Source of the DNA: Streptococcus intermedius SK54 = ATCC 27335
GTDB taxonomy: Bacteria > Bacillota > Bacilli > Lactobacillales > Streptococcaceae
Assembly (NCBI RefSeq): GCF_000413475.1
Contig: NZ_ATFK01000001.1
Location: 434,001-498,000, forward strand
Length of the DNA: 64,000 nt
Direction of reading: 5' to 3'
Below, in pieces: positions 26,120 through 37,042 of the stretch. The first letter of the stretch is position 1. Each line of letters starts with the position of its first letter. The notes under the pieces were generated by a model that was given only the letters and a program-made list of their open reading frames with translations, made no database searches and was not told the DNA's origin. The translations under genes and the position numbers were made by a program.

Positions 26120-28579
26120 ATGAAAATATTAAATAAATATTATAGACAATTTAGTATATTGTTAATCAGCTTTTTATTTTTTAATGTAATAGGAGTTTGT
26201 TTAAAATTTATAGAAGAAAATGAAAGCAAAACAATCACTTCCTATATGCTATTTGGTTTACTATGTGTATTGTTAATTGCAGTATGTTTAGGGTATGTTG
26301 TATCAAAGGTTTTAAATAAAAGATTCTATTTTTATACATTATTAATTTATATGGAATATTTATTTTTCTCTTATTTACTAGAAATATCTATACATTTAAC
26401 TGTACCTTCTTATGATTTGTGGAATTTTAAAGCTAACCATTTATTTCAGCTAAACTCTTTGATTTTTATTATTCCAACATTATTGTTAGCAATTGTTTTT
26501 AAATATACTCCCAAATTAAATAATATAAAGTTTTTAGATAGTTTGATAATCAATGAAGAAAATTGTGATATTTTAAAAACATTCTTTTTATCACAGGTAT
26601 TATTAAATTTTATATTACTGGATAGTAAGACTTTAGAGTTTCTCAAGCAAACCAGTTTTTTAAAAAAATTTATCGTTAATAATAAATTTCAAATAACTGA
26701 TTACTTCGCTTTCTCTTTAATAGGTTTGCTTGTTTATTTAACTATTTTACTTGCCACTCCTAGTTTTTTCTCGGTAAAAGCAATAAAAGATATTTGTAAG
26801 AATAAGGCTAGTTTTTCAGTTGCTAGTTTGTTTAGTTTATTATTTGCTATTATTTTTAATTTTACGATACAAAATAGTATAAGAGGAGATACCGAATTTC
26901 GTCTTTCAACAGGAGCAACCTCGTTTCAAATTATTATTTTCTTTGCTATTTTTTTGGTTATGTATCTCATATTTAATCGTTTTTTAATTTCTACTATATT
27001 TATTTCACTAATTATTAGTGGGATAACTATAGCGAGTAGCCTTAAATTTCAATTCCGTCAAGAACCGATATTACCTAGTGATATTGTTTGGTTAAAGGAG
27101 CCTAAATTATTATTAGAATTCATGAATGGATTTGCATGTATAGTATATATTTTATTGGGGCTTTTTGTTATAGTAAGTTTGTATATTTTTTTCAGAAAAA
27201 AAATATTGGCAAATAAGATTATACCAAATTATAAATATCGCTTATCTATTTTGATACTAACTGCAGTATTGTTAATGTCAATTGTGGGAATATTTACAAA
27301 CAAAAAAGATGGTAAAATTCAAGAGAATATACCTATAATTTCTGTTCTTAATAATTATGAAGATTTGAATTGGTATGGAAACATGATAAATGCTCGCTCG
27401 CGTTCACTTGTATTTGTATGGTTATCACATCTGTCAGATAGTACAATGTATAAACCTCAGAAGTATAGTGCCGAAAAAATTAAAGCAATTGAGCAAAAAT
27501 ATCAAAAAGCTTCTCAAATTTTAAATAAAGAACGAACAAATAAAATAGAAGAACAAACGGTTATTTACATATTAAGTGAAAGTTTTTCTGATCCTACTCG
27601 TGTTGAAGGGGTTAAACTTTCTAAAAATCCTATTTCAAATATTCAAAAAATTAAGGAGCAGAATACGAGTGGTTTAATGAAATCGGATGGCTATGGTGGT
27701 GGGACAGCCAACATGGAGTTTCAATCTTTAACCGGTCTACCATTCTATAATTTATCACCCAGTATTTCTGTTGCTTATACAGAAGTTGTTCCTAAAATGA
27801 ATAAATTTCCTGTCATTAGTAACCTGTTTGAAGCCAAGAAACGGGTTGCTATACATTTAGCTGCGCCAACAAATTACTCTAGAAATGTTATTTATAAATC
27901 TTTAGGTTATTCTAAGTTTATTAGTTTATTAACAAAAGGACTGGATGTTCATTATCAGGGAGTAAATTATAGTGATAGTTCCACTTATCAATTAATTATT
28001 GATAATATGAAAGATAATCAGAATTATTTTTTCTCTGTTATGACGATGCAAAATCATTCTCCTTGGAAAGAAGAAGAACCAAACAATATTGAAGCTTCTA
28101 ATTCAAATTTTTCTAGTGATGTAAATGAACAATTGACCAACTACACGCGCCTATTGCACCACACAGATATCGCCACAAAAGATTTTCTTGATCGGCTTTC
28201 GAAAATCAATAAGAAAGTTACGGTTGTTTTCTATGGAGATCATTTACCAGGATTATATCCTCAATCGGCTTTTAAGAATAATCCAGAGAGTCAATATTTA
28301 ACAGATTATTTTGTGTGGAGTAATTATGAAACCCCGAAATTGAACTATCCAATTGTAAATTCAAGTGATTTCACAGCTTTATTATTAGAACAGACCAATT
28401 CAAAAGTGTCACCTTATTATGCTTTATTAACAGAAGTTTTGCATAAGGCAAGTGTTGGTAAAAAAAATTTGGATGCAGAAGGAAGGCAAATTGCAGAAGA
28501 TCTGAAGCTAATCCAGTATGATATAGTGGCTGGGAAAGGCTATTTGACAAAAGATTTTTTCAAAGTACAGAGTGAATAA
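26120..28579 (+). CDS. LtaS/GacH-like phosphoglycerol transferase
   Basis: About 819 residues from ATG 26120 (MKILNKYYRQFS); ATG 26111 or an earlier TTG at 26042 are possible, and only a weak GGATG precedes. The first 430 residues hold about 11 membrane helices; the extracellular part is a sulfatase-fold domain: TVIYILSESFSDPTR (metal-binding Glu/Ser), SDGYGGGTANMEFQSLTGLP, VFYGDHLPGLYP. In the same place S. pyogenes and S. mutans carry gacH/sccH, which attach glycerol phosphate to the rhamnan side chain. The membrane part is much more AT-rich than rgpA-D, suggesting different ancestry. Confidence 0.82.
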   Translation: MKILNKYYRQFSILLISFLFFNVIGVCLKFIEENESKTITSYMLFGLLCVLLIAVCLGYVVSKVLNKRFYFYTLLIYMEYLFFSYLLEISIHLTVPSYDLWNFKANHLFQLNSLIFIIPTLLLAIVFKYTPKLNNIKFLDSLIINEENCDILKTFFLSQVLLNFILLDSKTLEFLKQTSFLKKFIVNNKFQITDYFAFSLIGLLVYLTILLATPSFFSVKAIKDICKNKASFSVASLFSLLFAIIFNFTIQNSIRGDTEFRLSTGATSFQIIIFFAIFLVMYLIFNRFLISTIFISLIISGITIASSLKFQFRQEPILPSDIVWLKEPKLLLEFMNGFACIVYILLGLFVIVSLYIFFRKKILANKIIPNYKYRLSILILTAVLLMSIVGIFTNKKDGKIQENIPIISVLNNYEDLNWYGNMINARSRSLVFVWLSHLSDSTMYKPQKYSAEKIKAIEQKYQKASQILNKERTNKIEEQTVIYILSESFSDPTRVEGVKLSKNPISNIQKIKEQNTSGLMKSDGYGGGTANMEFQSLTGLPFYNLSPSISVAYTEVVPKMNKFPVISNLFEAKKRVAIHLAAPTNYSRNVIYKSLGYSKFISLLTKGLDVHYQGVNYSDSSTYQLIIDNMKDNQNYFFSVMTMQNHSPWKEEEPNNIEASNSNFSSDVNEQLTNYTRLLHHTDIATKDFLDRLSKINKKVTVVFYGDHLPGLYPQSAFKNNPESQYLTDYFVWSNYETPKLNYPIVNSSDFTALLLEQTNSKVSPYYALLTEVLHKASVGKKNLDAEGRQIAEDLKLIQYDIVAGKGYLTKDFFKVQSE

Positions 28580-28646
28580 AAAATTATAATGTACATGTCC
28601 ATAACTTCCATATTTAGTATGACATAGATATAATCGTAATATTTTC

Positions 28647-28684
28647 TCCTACTTGGCTTGACAAGTGGGGGTTATTTATTTCTC
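28647..28684 (+). terminator. Terminator of the rgp operon
   Basis: TCCTACTTG (28647-28655), loop GCTTGA, CAAGTGGGG (28662-28670), nine pairs with G-U, then TTATTTATTTCT. Confidence 0.65.
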
Positions 28685-28759
28685 TGGGAGTAGGCTCTTT
28701 TTTAAGTTCTTTAAAAATGATATACTAAAATAAAACGATTATTTTAGAAATGAGTTATC

Positions 28760-29449
28760 ATGCAAGTAAAGAATATCTCAAAACGATTGGAGAAAGTGGC
28801 TAGTTTTGTTCCACAGGGGGATAAAATCTTGGATGTGGGGAGTGATCACGCCTATTTACCCATTTATTTAATACAGCAAGGGCGTATTGTGTCGGCTGTT
28901 GCTGGAGAAGTTGTTGAAGGACCATATCAGTCTGCGGTTGCGAATGTGAGGGATAATGGTTTATCTGATAAAATTTCTGTTCGTTTAGCAAATGGTTTGG
29001 CAGCTTTTGATGTGGGAGATCAGATTGATGATATCGTTATTGCAGGGATGGGAGGAAGGCTAATTGCAGATATTTTAGAACGTGGTAGTACTAAATTGGC
29101 ATCTGTTAGGCGTTTGATTCTTCAGCCCAACAATCGAGAAGATGAACTTCGCAGGTGGTTGTGTGGTCATGATTTTCAAATTATTAAGGAAGCTCTTGTG
29201 GAAGAAAATGGGAAATTCTACGAGATCATAATAGCTGAGCAAGGGAAGCAAGTGTTGAATGCTGATCAAGAACGCTTTGGACCTTATCTGATGAGAGAAC
29301 AATCGACAATTTTTCGAGATAGATGGCGCTGGGAAGCAGATAAGTTGGAAAAAGCACTGGCTAAAATTCCAGAGAAAAATCTAGCGGAACGCTCAGCTAT
29401 GTCCCAAAAAATCAAGCAAATCAAGGAGGTACTCCATGCTGGCGAGTGA
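28760..29449 (+). CDS. trmK: tRNA (adenine(22)-N1)-methyltransferase
   Basis: 229 residues. SAM-binding motif [13 protein letters not shown] near residue 25 and the catalytic-region [13 protein letters not shown], followed by [16 protein letters not shown], are hallmarks of TrmK (YqfN), which methylates A22 of tRNA Ser/Tyr. A C-terminal coiled coil is present. It overlaps the Nif3-like gene by 14 bases, the standard Firmicutes pairing. A TATACT box at about 28711 probably serves as promoter. Confidence 0.92.
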   Translation: MQVKNISKRLEKVASFVPQGDKILDVGSDHAYLPIYLIQQGRIVSAVAGEVVEGPYQSAVANVRDNGLSDKISVRLANGLAAFDVGDQIDDIVIAGMGGRLIADILERGSTKLASVRRLILQPNNREDELRRWLCGHDFQIIKEALVEENGKFYEIIIAEQGKQVLNADQERFGPYLMREQSTIFRDRWRWEADKLEKALAKIPEKNLAERSAMSQKIKQIKEVLHAGE

Positions 29450-30233
29450 TTTTATTAATCGTTATGAAGCGTACTGCCCTCAGGACTTATCCGAGGAGGG
29501 AGATGTTCGAGGACTGCAAATTGGAACTCTAAATAAGGAAGTTAAGCGTGTGCTGGTGTCTTTGGATATCCGCGAGCAGACAGTTGCAGAGGCGATTGAA
29601 AAGAGAGTGGATTTGATTTTGGTTAAGCATGCTCCGATTTTTCGTCCTATTAAAGATTTGGTGGCGGAGCGATCTCAGAATCAGATTTACATCGATCTGA
29701 TTAAGCATGATATTGCAGTTTATGTCAGCCATACCAATATTGATATTGTAGATGATGGTCTTAATGACTGGTTCTGTGATCTACTGGAAATCACCGATAC
29801 GGATTATCTTAGCGAAACGGCTCCCGGGTACGGTATTGGGCGTATTGGCAAGATCGTGCCTCAGACTTTTGGAGAATTTGCAATCAAGGTTAAGGAAAAA
29901 TTTGGTCTGGATAGTCTGCGTTTGGTGAGTTATATGGCTATGGATCTGGAGCGAATGGTTGAGAAAGTAGCGATTTGTGGTGGCAGTGGTCAATCCTTGT
30001 ACAAAGAGGCGCTTGCTAAGGGAGCACAAGTTTATATTACGGGCGATATTTACTACCATACAGCACAAGATATGCTAAGTGAGGGTCTTCTAGCTTTGGA
30101 TCCGGGTCATCATATAGAAGTGCTTTTTGTAGAAAAATTAGTTGAAAAGTTTCAAGACTGGAAAGTAGAAGAGGGCTGGGAAGTTAAATTTTTAGCCAGT
30201 CAGGTTTCTACAAATCCGTTTAAATATAAATAA
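29436..30233 (+). CDS. Nif3-like dinuclear metal centre protein (YqfO family)
   Basis: 265 residues, the short version without the inserted PII-like domain. Metal-binding features: LVKHAPIF, the [16 protein letters not shown] motif, and [16 protein letters not shown] near the C-terminus. [13 protein letters not shown] [14 protein letters not shown] is typical. Function of the family is unresolved (proposed GTP cyclohydrolase I type 2-like hydrolase). Translationally coupled to trmK. Confidence 0.88.
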   Translation: MLASDFINRYEAYCPQDLSEEGDVRGLQIGTLNKEVKRVLVSLDIREQTVAEAIEKRVDLILVKHAPIFRPIKDLVAERSQNQIYIDLIKHDIAVYVSHTNIDIVDDGLNDWFCDLLEITDTDYLSETAPGYGIGRIGKIVPQTFGEFAIKVKEKFGLDSLRLVSYMAMDLERMVEKVAICGGSGQSLYKEALAKGAQVYITGDIYYHTAQDMLSEGLLALDPGHHIEVLFVEKLVEKFQDWKVEEGWEVKFLASQVSTNPFKYK

Positions 30234-30318
30234 ATAGCCATTATTGGGGCAGAAAACAAGCGGTAGCTGAAGTCTAGTTGCTTATTCTTCTAAAAGATCG
30301 ATTAAGAAAGAGAAGTAG

Positions 30319-30789
30319 ATGACAGAGAATATTTTAAATTGGGTTAATATTTGTGTAAAAAAGGGGAATCAGATTCTCTTACTCAATCGGCAACACGATG
30401 ATTTTAAAGGCTGGATTCAACCAGGTGGGAAAGTTGAGTTTCCAGAATCTTTTTTTGAAGCAGCTGTGCGAGAGTTGAAAGAGGAAACAGGATTGACAGC
30501 TCTTAATTTAGTTTTAAAGGGAATTTCTGGTTTTACAAATCCTGACAAACAGGAGCGTTATGTTTACTATGATTTTCTCTGTACTGAGTTTACAGGTCAA
30601 GTTCATGGAACTAGCCGGGAAGGGGAACCCAAATGGCGGGAGATTTCAGAGCTTGAGCAATTGGACATGCAGGATGACATTAGGACTAGGCTTCCTTTAT
30701 ATTGGCGACGAGGTTCTTTTGAGCGTATTCACTATTGGGATGAAGAGCATCATTGTGTCAAAGAAACCAAGACGATTTTATATGATTGA
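30319..30789 (+). CDS. Nudix hydrolase (MutT-like)
   Basis: 156 residues with a complete Nudix box: GGKVEFPESFFEAAVRELKE followed by ETGL, with all catalytic glutamates. The family cleaves nucleoside diphosphate linked compounds; streptococcal homologues are annotated as 8-oxo-dGTP diphosphatase, but the substrate cannot be fixed here. AGAAAGAGAAG precedes ATG 30319. Confidence 0.85.
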   Translation: MTENILNWVNICVKKGNQILLLNRQHDDFKGWIQPGGKVEFPESFFEAAVRELKEETGLTALNLVLKGISGFTNPDKQERYVYYDFLCTEFTGQVHGTSREGEPKWREISELEQLDMQDDIRTRLPLYWRRGSFERIHYWDEEHHCVKETKTILYD

Positions 30790-30870
30790 GTCAACAATGA
30801 TTTCTGGCTGAATAGAACTATCAAAACAGTTACAGGAGTTTGCTTTAAATTTTGGTTGTTAAGTAATAAG

Positions 30871-30898
30871 TGACATCCGCTTTCAAAAATGGTAAAAT
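30871..30898 (+). promoter_or_regulatory. Promoter of rmlACB
   Basis: TGACAT (30871-30876), 16-base spacer, TAAAAT (30893-30898) with the extended TGG before it; ATG of rmlA is 32 bases downstream. Confidence 0.65.
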
Positions 30899-30929
30899 GA
30901 AGAGAATACATTAAGAGAGGAAACTCATT

Positions 30930-31799
30930 ATGAAAGGTATTATCCTTGCAGGTGGCTCGGGTACACGTTTATATCCTTTAACTAGAGCCGCGTCTAAACA
31001 ACTCATGCCGGTTTATGATAAACCCATGATTTATTATCCGTTATCAACCCTTATGTTGGCTGGTATCAAAGATATCTTGATTATTTCAACTCCGACAGAT
31101 CTCCCTCGTTTTGAGGATTTGTTGGGTGATGGCTCAGAATTTGGTATTAAACTTTCTTATGCGGAGCAACCAAGTCCAGATGGTTTGGCTCAAGCCTTTA
31201 TTATTGGTGCCGACTTTATCGGCGATGATCATGTGGCTTTGATTTTAGGTGATAATATTTATCATGGACCAGGCCTTAGCAAAATGCTTCAAAAAGCTGC
31301 TTCGAAGGAAAAAGGAGCGACTGTTTTTGGTTACCAAGTGAAAGATCCAGAACGTTTTGGTGTGGTTGAATTTGATGACAATATGAATGCAATCTCTATT
31401 GAAGAAAAACCAGAACAACCACGTTCTAATTATGCAGTTACAGGACTTTATTTCTATGATAACGATGTTGTAGAAATTGCTAAGAAGATCAAGCCAAGTG
31501 CACGTGGAGAGTTAGAAATTACTGATGTCAACAAGGCATACTTAGAACGTGGTGATTTGTCTGTTGAGCTGATGGGACGTGGTTTTGCTTGGTTGGATAC
31601 AGGTACTCATGAAAGCTTATTGGAAGCAGCTCAATATATCGAAACAGTTCAGCGTATGCAGAATGTTCAAGTGGCAAATCTGGAAGAAATTGCCTATCGT
31701 ATGGGTTATATTACCAAAGAGCAGGTTCATGATTTGGCCCAATCCCTAAAGAAAAACGAATATGGTCACTATCTACTACGTTTGATTGGAGAAGAATAA
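30930..31799 (+). CDS. rmlA: Glucose-1-phosphate thymidylyltransferase
   Basis: 289 residues. First step of dTDP-rhamnose synthesis. N-terminal [20 protein letters not shown] and the later [24 protein letters not shown] and [13 protein letters not shown] are canonical RmlA motifs. AGAGAGGAAA precedes ATG 30930. First gene of rmlA-rmlC-rmlB. Confidence 0.97.
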   Translation: MKGIILAGGSGTRLYPLTRAASKQLMPVYDKPMIYYPLSTLMLAGIKDILIISTPTDLPRFEDLLGDGSEFGIKLSYAEQPSPDGLAQAFIIGADFIGDDHVALILGDNIYHGPGLSKMLQKAASKEKGATVFGYQVKDPERFGVVEFDDNMNAISIEEKPEQPRSNYAVTGLYFYDNDVVEIAKKIKPSARGELEITDVNKAYLERGDLSVELMGRGFAWLDTGTHESLLEAAQYIETVQRMQNVQVANLEEIAYRMGYITKEQVHDLAQSLKKNEYGHYLLRLIGEE

Positions 31800-31802
31800 G
31801 AC

Positions 31803-32396
31803 ATGTCGGAACAATTTTTTGAAAAAAAATTAGCAGCCCGCAAGATTGAGACTATTCCCGGTATGTTGGAATTTGATATCCCAGTTCATGGAGACAATCG
31901 TGGCTGGTTCAAGGAAAACTTTCAAAAAGAAAAAATGCTTCCACTAGGTTTTCCAGAGAGTTTTTTTGTAGAAGGTAAGCTCCAAAACAATGTCAGCTTT
32001 TCCCGCAAAAATGTGCTCCGTGGACTCCATGCAGAGCCTTGGGATAAATACATTTCTGTCGCAGATGGTGGGAAAGTTCTCGGATCTTGGGTTGACTTGC
32101 GTGAAGGGGAAACATTCGGAAATACCTACCAAATGGTCATTGATGCCAGCAAGGGAATTTTCGTTCCTCGCGGTGTAGCAAATGGCTTTCAAGTATTGTC
32201 AGATACGGTTTCTTATAGCTATTTGGTCAATGATTACTGGGCATTGGAATTGAAGCCTAAGTATGCCTTTGTCAACTATGCAGACCCAGCTCTAGGCATC
32301 AAGTGGGAAAATCTTGACCAGGCAGAAGTTTCTGAAGCGGATAAGCATCATCCGTTCCTCAAAGATGTTAAGCCTTTGACAAAAGATATGTTATAA
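31803..32396 (+). CDS. rmlC: dTDP-4-dehydrorhamnose 3,5-epimerase
   Basis: 197 residues with the RmlC cupin fold: DNRGWFKENFQKEKM, the catalytic His in RGLHAEPWDKYI, WVDLREGETFG, and YLVNDYW. It belongs to the shorter Gram-positive branch of the family. Starts three bases after the rmlA stop; the start codon is ATG 31803. Confidence 0.95.
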   Translation: MSEQFFEKKLAARKIETIPGMLEFDIPVHGDNRGWFKENFQKEKMLPLGFPESFFVEGKLQNNVSFSRKNVLRGLHAEPWDKYISVADGGKVLGSWVDLREGETFGNTYQMVIDASKGIFVPRGVANGFQVLSDTVSYSYLVNDYWALELKPKYAFVNYADPALGIKWENLDQAEVSEADKHHPFLKDVKPLTKDML

Positions 32397-33476
<1,080 letters not shown>

Positions 33477-33510
33477 ACTATTGTTGAAGCTTTGTCTTTA
33501 AAGGAGAATC

Positions 33511-34530
33511 ATGAAACATAAAATTTTAGTAACAGGTGGGGCTGGCTTTATCGGAACTCATACTGTTATTGAGTTAATCAGTGCCGGACATGAAGTTGTT
33601 ATTGTTGATAATTTAGTAAATAGCAGTAAAAAAAGTATAGAAGTTGTGGAACGAATTGTTGATCAAAAAATTCCATTTTACCAAGTAGACATTCGTGACA
33701 AGAAGGCTTTACTTGAAATTTTTAAAGACGAACAACCGACAGGCGTTATTCATTTTGCGGCGTTAAAAGCAGTCGGTGAATCAACTCAGATTCCACTAAC
33801 ATATTACGAAAATAATATTACAGGGACCTTGACATTGTTGCGTGTCATGGAAGAAGTCAATTGTAAAAATATCATTTTTAGCTCTTCTGCAACTGTCTAT
33901 GGTGACCCTCAGACTGTTCCAATCTTGGAAGATTTCCCGCTTTCAGTCACGAATCCTTACGGACGTACAAAACTAATGATTGAGGAAATGCTGACAGATA
34001 TTTACAAAGCTGATTCAAGCTGGAATATTGTTTTGCTTCGTTACTTCAACCCAATTGGTGCGCATGAAAGCGGTGATCTGGGCGAAAACCCAAATGGCAT
34101 TCCAAATAATCTTTTGCCATACGTGACACAGGTTGCAGTTGGAAAATTAAAAGAAGTTCAAGTATTTGGTAATGACTATCCAACAGTTGACGGTACCGGT
34201 GTGCGTGATTATATTCACGTGGTGGATTTAGCAAAAGGACATGTCGCAGCTCTTTCAAAGCTTGAAGGAGATGCAGGATTGAATATCTACAATCTCGGTA
34301 CTGGCAAAGGATATTCTGTATTGGAAATCATTCAAAATATGGAAAAAGCAGTGGGCAAACCAATTCCTTACAAAATTGTTGACCGCCGTCCTGGTGATAT
34401 TGCCACTTGCTATGCTGATTCTACTAAAGCAAAAGAAGAATTAGGCTGGGAAGCACAGTTTGATATTACACGTATGTGCCAAGATGCTTGGCATTGGCAA
34501 AGTAAGCACCCCAATGGATTTGCGGAGTAA
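33511..34530 (+). CDS. galE: UDP-glucose 4-epimerase
   Basis: 339 residues. Short-chain dehydrogenase fold with [38 protein letters not shown] and the catalytic YGRTKLMIEE, followed by YFNPIGAHESG. It interconverts UDP-glucose and UDP-galactose (possibly the N-acetyl forms), supplying precursors for polysaccharide and glycolipids. AAAGGAGAA precedes ATG 33511. Placed directly behind rmlB and closed by a terminator. Confidence 0.95.
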   Translation: MKHKILVTGGAGFIGTHTVIELISAGHEVVIVDNLVNSSKKSIEVVERIVDQKIPFYQVDIRDKKALLEIFKDEQPTGVIHFAALKAVGESTQIPLTYYENNITGTLTLLRVMEEVNCKNIIFSSSATVYGDPQTVPILEDFPLSVTNPYGRTKLMIEEMLTDIYKADSSWNIVLLRYFNPIGAHESGDLGENPNGIPNNLLPYVTQVAVGKLKEVQVFGNDYPTVDGTGVRDYIHVVDLAKGHVAALSKLEGDAGLNIYNLGTGKGYSVLEIIQNMEKAVGKPIPYKIVDRRPGDIATCYADSTKAKEELGWEAQFDITRMCQDAWHWQSKHPNGFAE

Positions 34531-34555
34531 ATGAGGGGATATATTAAAAGTAGAT

Positions 34556-34590
34556 GAGGCTGAGATACTATTATCTTAGCCTTATTTTTA
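34556..34590 (+). terminator. Terminator of rml-galE
   Basis: AGGCTGAGATA / TATCTTAGCCT stem with a short loop, followed by TATTTTTA. Confidence 0.8.
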
Positions 34591-34849
34591 ATAAAATAAT
34601 CTGATACAGTAACTGATTATTCAAAATATTATATTGAAATTGTGGCAGTTCTTGCGAGGCAAATTTGTCTACTTTCAAGTCTGGAAGAATGCTTTACTCT
34701 AACTTGTGGAATTGGAGGGGCTTAGTTACTCTGAGGATTCTTGTATCGATAATAACCTGCTGGCAATTTCTAAGTGGGGTTATTGAAAATTAGGAAACCA
34801 GTTAAGTTTTTTTCTAGAAAAATAACTTACTTTTTGTTAAACTTAAAGC
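34591..34849. other. Intergenic region before the methyltransferase
   Basis: With the terminator above, a 319-base gap. I see no ORF, RNA gene or strong promoter; the stretch 34640-34800 is somewhat richer in G and C than its flanks and could be a decayed gene remnant, which I cannot identify. Confidence 0.4.
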
Positions 34850-35431
34850 ATGGAATATCATTTTAATCATAAGGCAGAATCATTTGATTCTCCCAAGAAT
34901 AAATTTCTTGCCGATCTCATTCGTCAAGAAGTCAAAAATCAAGTTGTAGACTTTTCTGATAAGCATATCTTAGATTTTGGGGGCGGTACAGGCTTAGTGT
35001 CATTACCATTAGCAAAACAGTCAGGCTCAGTAACACTAGTAGATATTTCTGACAAAATGCTTGAACAGGCTCATTTGAAAGTGGAGAAGCAAGGCATTGA
35101 GAATGTTCAGTTATTGGAACGGGATTTGTTACTGAATCCTTTAAACCAATTATTTGATATCATAGTGGTTAGCCGCGTTCTTCATCATGTACCAAATGTT
35201 GAGGAGACTTTAGCCATGTTTAGAAATCATCTTGTTGAGGATGGCCGACTTTTTATCGCTGATTTTGTCAAAACAGATATAAATCAGCATGGTTTTAAGC
35301 TTGATGATTTGGAAGAGAAATTATTTCAAACTGGATTCTTATCAGTCAAATCTCGAGTTATTTATAGTGCAGAGGAACTCTTTTTAGGAAATCATGCAGA
35401 ATTATTCTTGTCTTCAGCACAAAAAACGTAG
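34850..35431 (+). CDS. Class I SAM-dependent methyltransferase
   Basis: 193 residues. SAM-binding motif I is ILDFGGGTGLVSLPLA (near residue 43), followed by VTLVDISDKMLEQA and the motif IV-like DIIVVSRVLHHV. This is the Methyltransf_11/UbiE-like fold. The substrate cannot be predicted and the neighbours give no clue. No strong ribosome site is visible in front of ATG 34850, so expression may be low. Confidence 0.8.
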   Translation: MEYHFNHKAESFDSPKNKFLADLIRQEVKNQVVDFSDKHILDFGGGTGLVSLPLAKQSGSVTLVDISDKMLEQAHLKVEKQGIENVQLLERDLLLNPLNQLFDIIVVSRVLHHVPNVEETLAMFRNHLVEDGRLFIADFVKTDINQHGFKLDDLEEKLFQTGFLSVKSRVIYSAEELFLGNHAELFLSSAQKT

Positions 35432-35549
35432 AGAGTGAACAAAAATCTATCTCTGAAAATGTTGATTTTTTCATTTGCTGAGTTCGGTATAAAAAATACT
35501 CTGAAATTTTATAATAGTAACTTAACTGACGCTATAAACTGAGTAAAAT

Positions 35550-35586
35550 GAAGTGCGCTCCCATAATTTGAGAGCGCATTTTATCT
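35550..35586. terminator. Terminator between convergent genes
   Basis: TGCGCTC ... GAGCGCA stem-loop (35553-35578) with TTTTAT on the plus side; it lies between the methyltransferase and the end of pepQ on the other strand and may serve both. Confidence 0.65.
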
Positions 35587-35697
35587 ATATTTCTAAAATT
35601 GAATCTGATAACTGTTAGATGAAAACTTTGTCAAATATTTTCTTGACAGCCTATATTCTCGCTTCCACTTTCTGATAGTAAGTCTAATTTCAGTCTT

Positions 35698-36780
35698 TTA
35701 ATCAAAATAGAGCAAATCTTTGCTTGTACTTGTAAAGACTTCAAAGCCATCTTTGGTGACGTGGCCACAATCTTCGATACGAACACCAACTTTTCCTGGA
35801 ATATAAATTCCAGGTTCGACAGAGAAGCACATGCCTTCTTCGATAACCATGTCGTTACCTTCCATGATAGATGGAAATTCGTGAACACTCATACCAATAC
35901 CATGTCCTAAGCGATGATTGAAATATTCTCCATAACCGGCTTTTTCAATGACCGTGCGAGCAGCACGATCGACTTCATGAGCGGTTACACCTGGTTTGAT
36001 AAAGTCTAGAGCAGCCCGTTGAGCTTCAAGTGTTAGATTGTAAATCTCCTTTTTAAATTGATCTGGTTTCCCAACTGCAACTGTCCGTGTCATATCACTA
36101 GCATAACCATTTACCATGCAGCCAAGATCAAATAGAAGCAAGGCATTGTTTTCAATTCTGTTGGCACCTGGGATACCATGTGGATTGGCAGCATTATCAC
36201 CTGTCAAAACCATCGTTTCAAAACTCATCTCATAGCCAAGTTGTTTGATACCGAAATCAATTTGAGCAATGATATCTGTTTCTGTCTTATTGAGAGAAAT
36301 AGTATCAAAACCAATGCTGACAGCTTTATCCGCGTATTCTCCTGCGACAAACATTTTCTTAATTTCATCGGCTGATTTGATGAGACGCATACGATTGATG
36401 TAAGGCATTAAATTGGTAAATTCAGCTTGTTCAAAAACAGTGCGTAAACCATTGTATTTGGTCAAAATCAAATTATCAAACTCAACTGTAATTTTACGGA
36501 AACTGCCAGCAGGTAAGTTTTCTTTGATTTTTTTCCAAGGATTTTCAGAGTCAACATAACCCACAACTCTGAAATCAACAATCGCCCTAGCTCTCTCTAC
36601 TTCAAGAGCTGGAACAAAGAGCAGTGGTTCATGGTTTGTGAAAATAAAAAGAAACATCTGACGTTCATGAGGATCACTATAAAATCCTGTTAAGTAATTG
36701 ATCGTGATAGGATCAGAAATCACAGCAACGTCTGTTTTTTCTGTTTCTAGATGAGAAATAATGTGATTAATTTTGGTCAT
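35698..36780 (-). CDS. pepQ: Xaa-Pro dipeptidase
   Basis: 360 residues, M24 metallopeptidase. N-terminal creatinase-like domain to about 130, then the pita-bread domain with ligands in LLFDLGCMVNGYASDMTRT (two Asp), HRLGHGIGMSVHEFP (His), CFSVEPGIYI (Glu) and VRIEDCGHV (Glu). It splits dipeptides ending in proline. GAAGG lies upstream of its ATG. Divergent from ccpA, an arrangement conserved in streptococci and lactococci and usually under CcpA control. Confidence 0.95.
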   Translation of the reverse strand: MTKINHIISHLETEKTDVAVISDPITINYLTGFYSDPHERQMFLFIFTNHEPLLFVPALEVERARAIVDFRVVGYVDSENPWKKIKENLPAGSFRKITVEFDNLILTKYNGLRTVFEQAEFTNLMPYINRMRLIKSADEIKKMFVAGEYADKAVSIGFDTISLNKTETDIIAQIDFGIKQLGYEMSFETMVLTGDNAANPHGIPGANRIENNALLLFDLGCMVNGYASDMTRTVAVGKPDQFKKEIYNLTLEAQRAALDFIKPGVTAHEVDRAARTVIEKAGYGEYFNHRLGHGIGMSVHEFPSIMEGNDMVIEEGMCFSVEPGIYIPGKVGVRIEDCGHVTKDGFEVFTSTSKDLLYFD

Positions 36781-36962
36781 TTTATTACCTTCTTTCTATG
36801 CTCTATTTTTGCAAAAAAACGAGTAAAAATCAAGGAAACGATAAAAAATTTTTTTGACTTCAGAAATTACAACAACTAGATAAATTTTTCTTGTAAAGTA
36901 ATTGATAAAATTGTTAATATGTTGCTTAAAAAACAATATTTTTCAAAAAGTTATCAAAATGC

Positions 36963-37024
36963 TTGAAAGTGTTTCCAATAAGTGATAAAATGATTTTGGT
37001 AGGAATGTGAAAACGATATTTTCA
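36963..37024 (+). promoter_or_regulatory. ccpA promoter with two putative cre-like operators
   Basis: TTGAAA (36963-36968), 17-base spacer, TAAAAT (36986-36991) with extended TGA. The cre-like TGAAAGTGTTTCCA (36964-36977) overlaps the -35 box and differs from TGWAANCGNTNWCA at two positions. A second palindrome, TGAAAACGATATTTTCA (37008-37024), lies in the leader. Both suggest CcpA acting on its own promoter; inference. Confidence 0.6.
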
Positions 37025-37042
37025 ATATAGAAAGGATTATTT

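Noticed and set aside
29781..30068. Minus-strand frame inside the Nif3-like gene
   Set aside because: Shadow of a well-conserved gene; no start signals.
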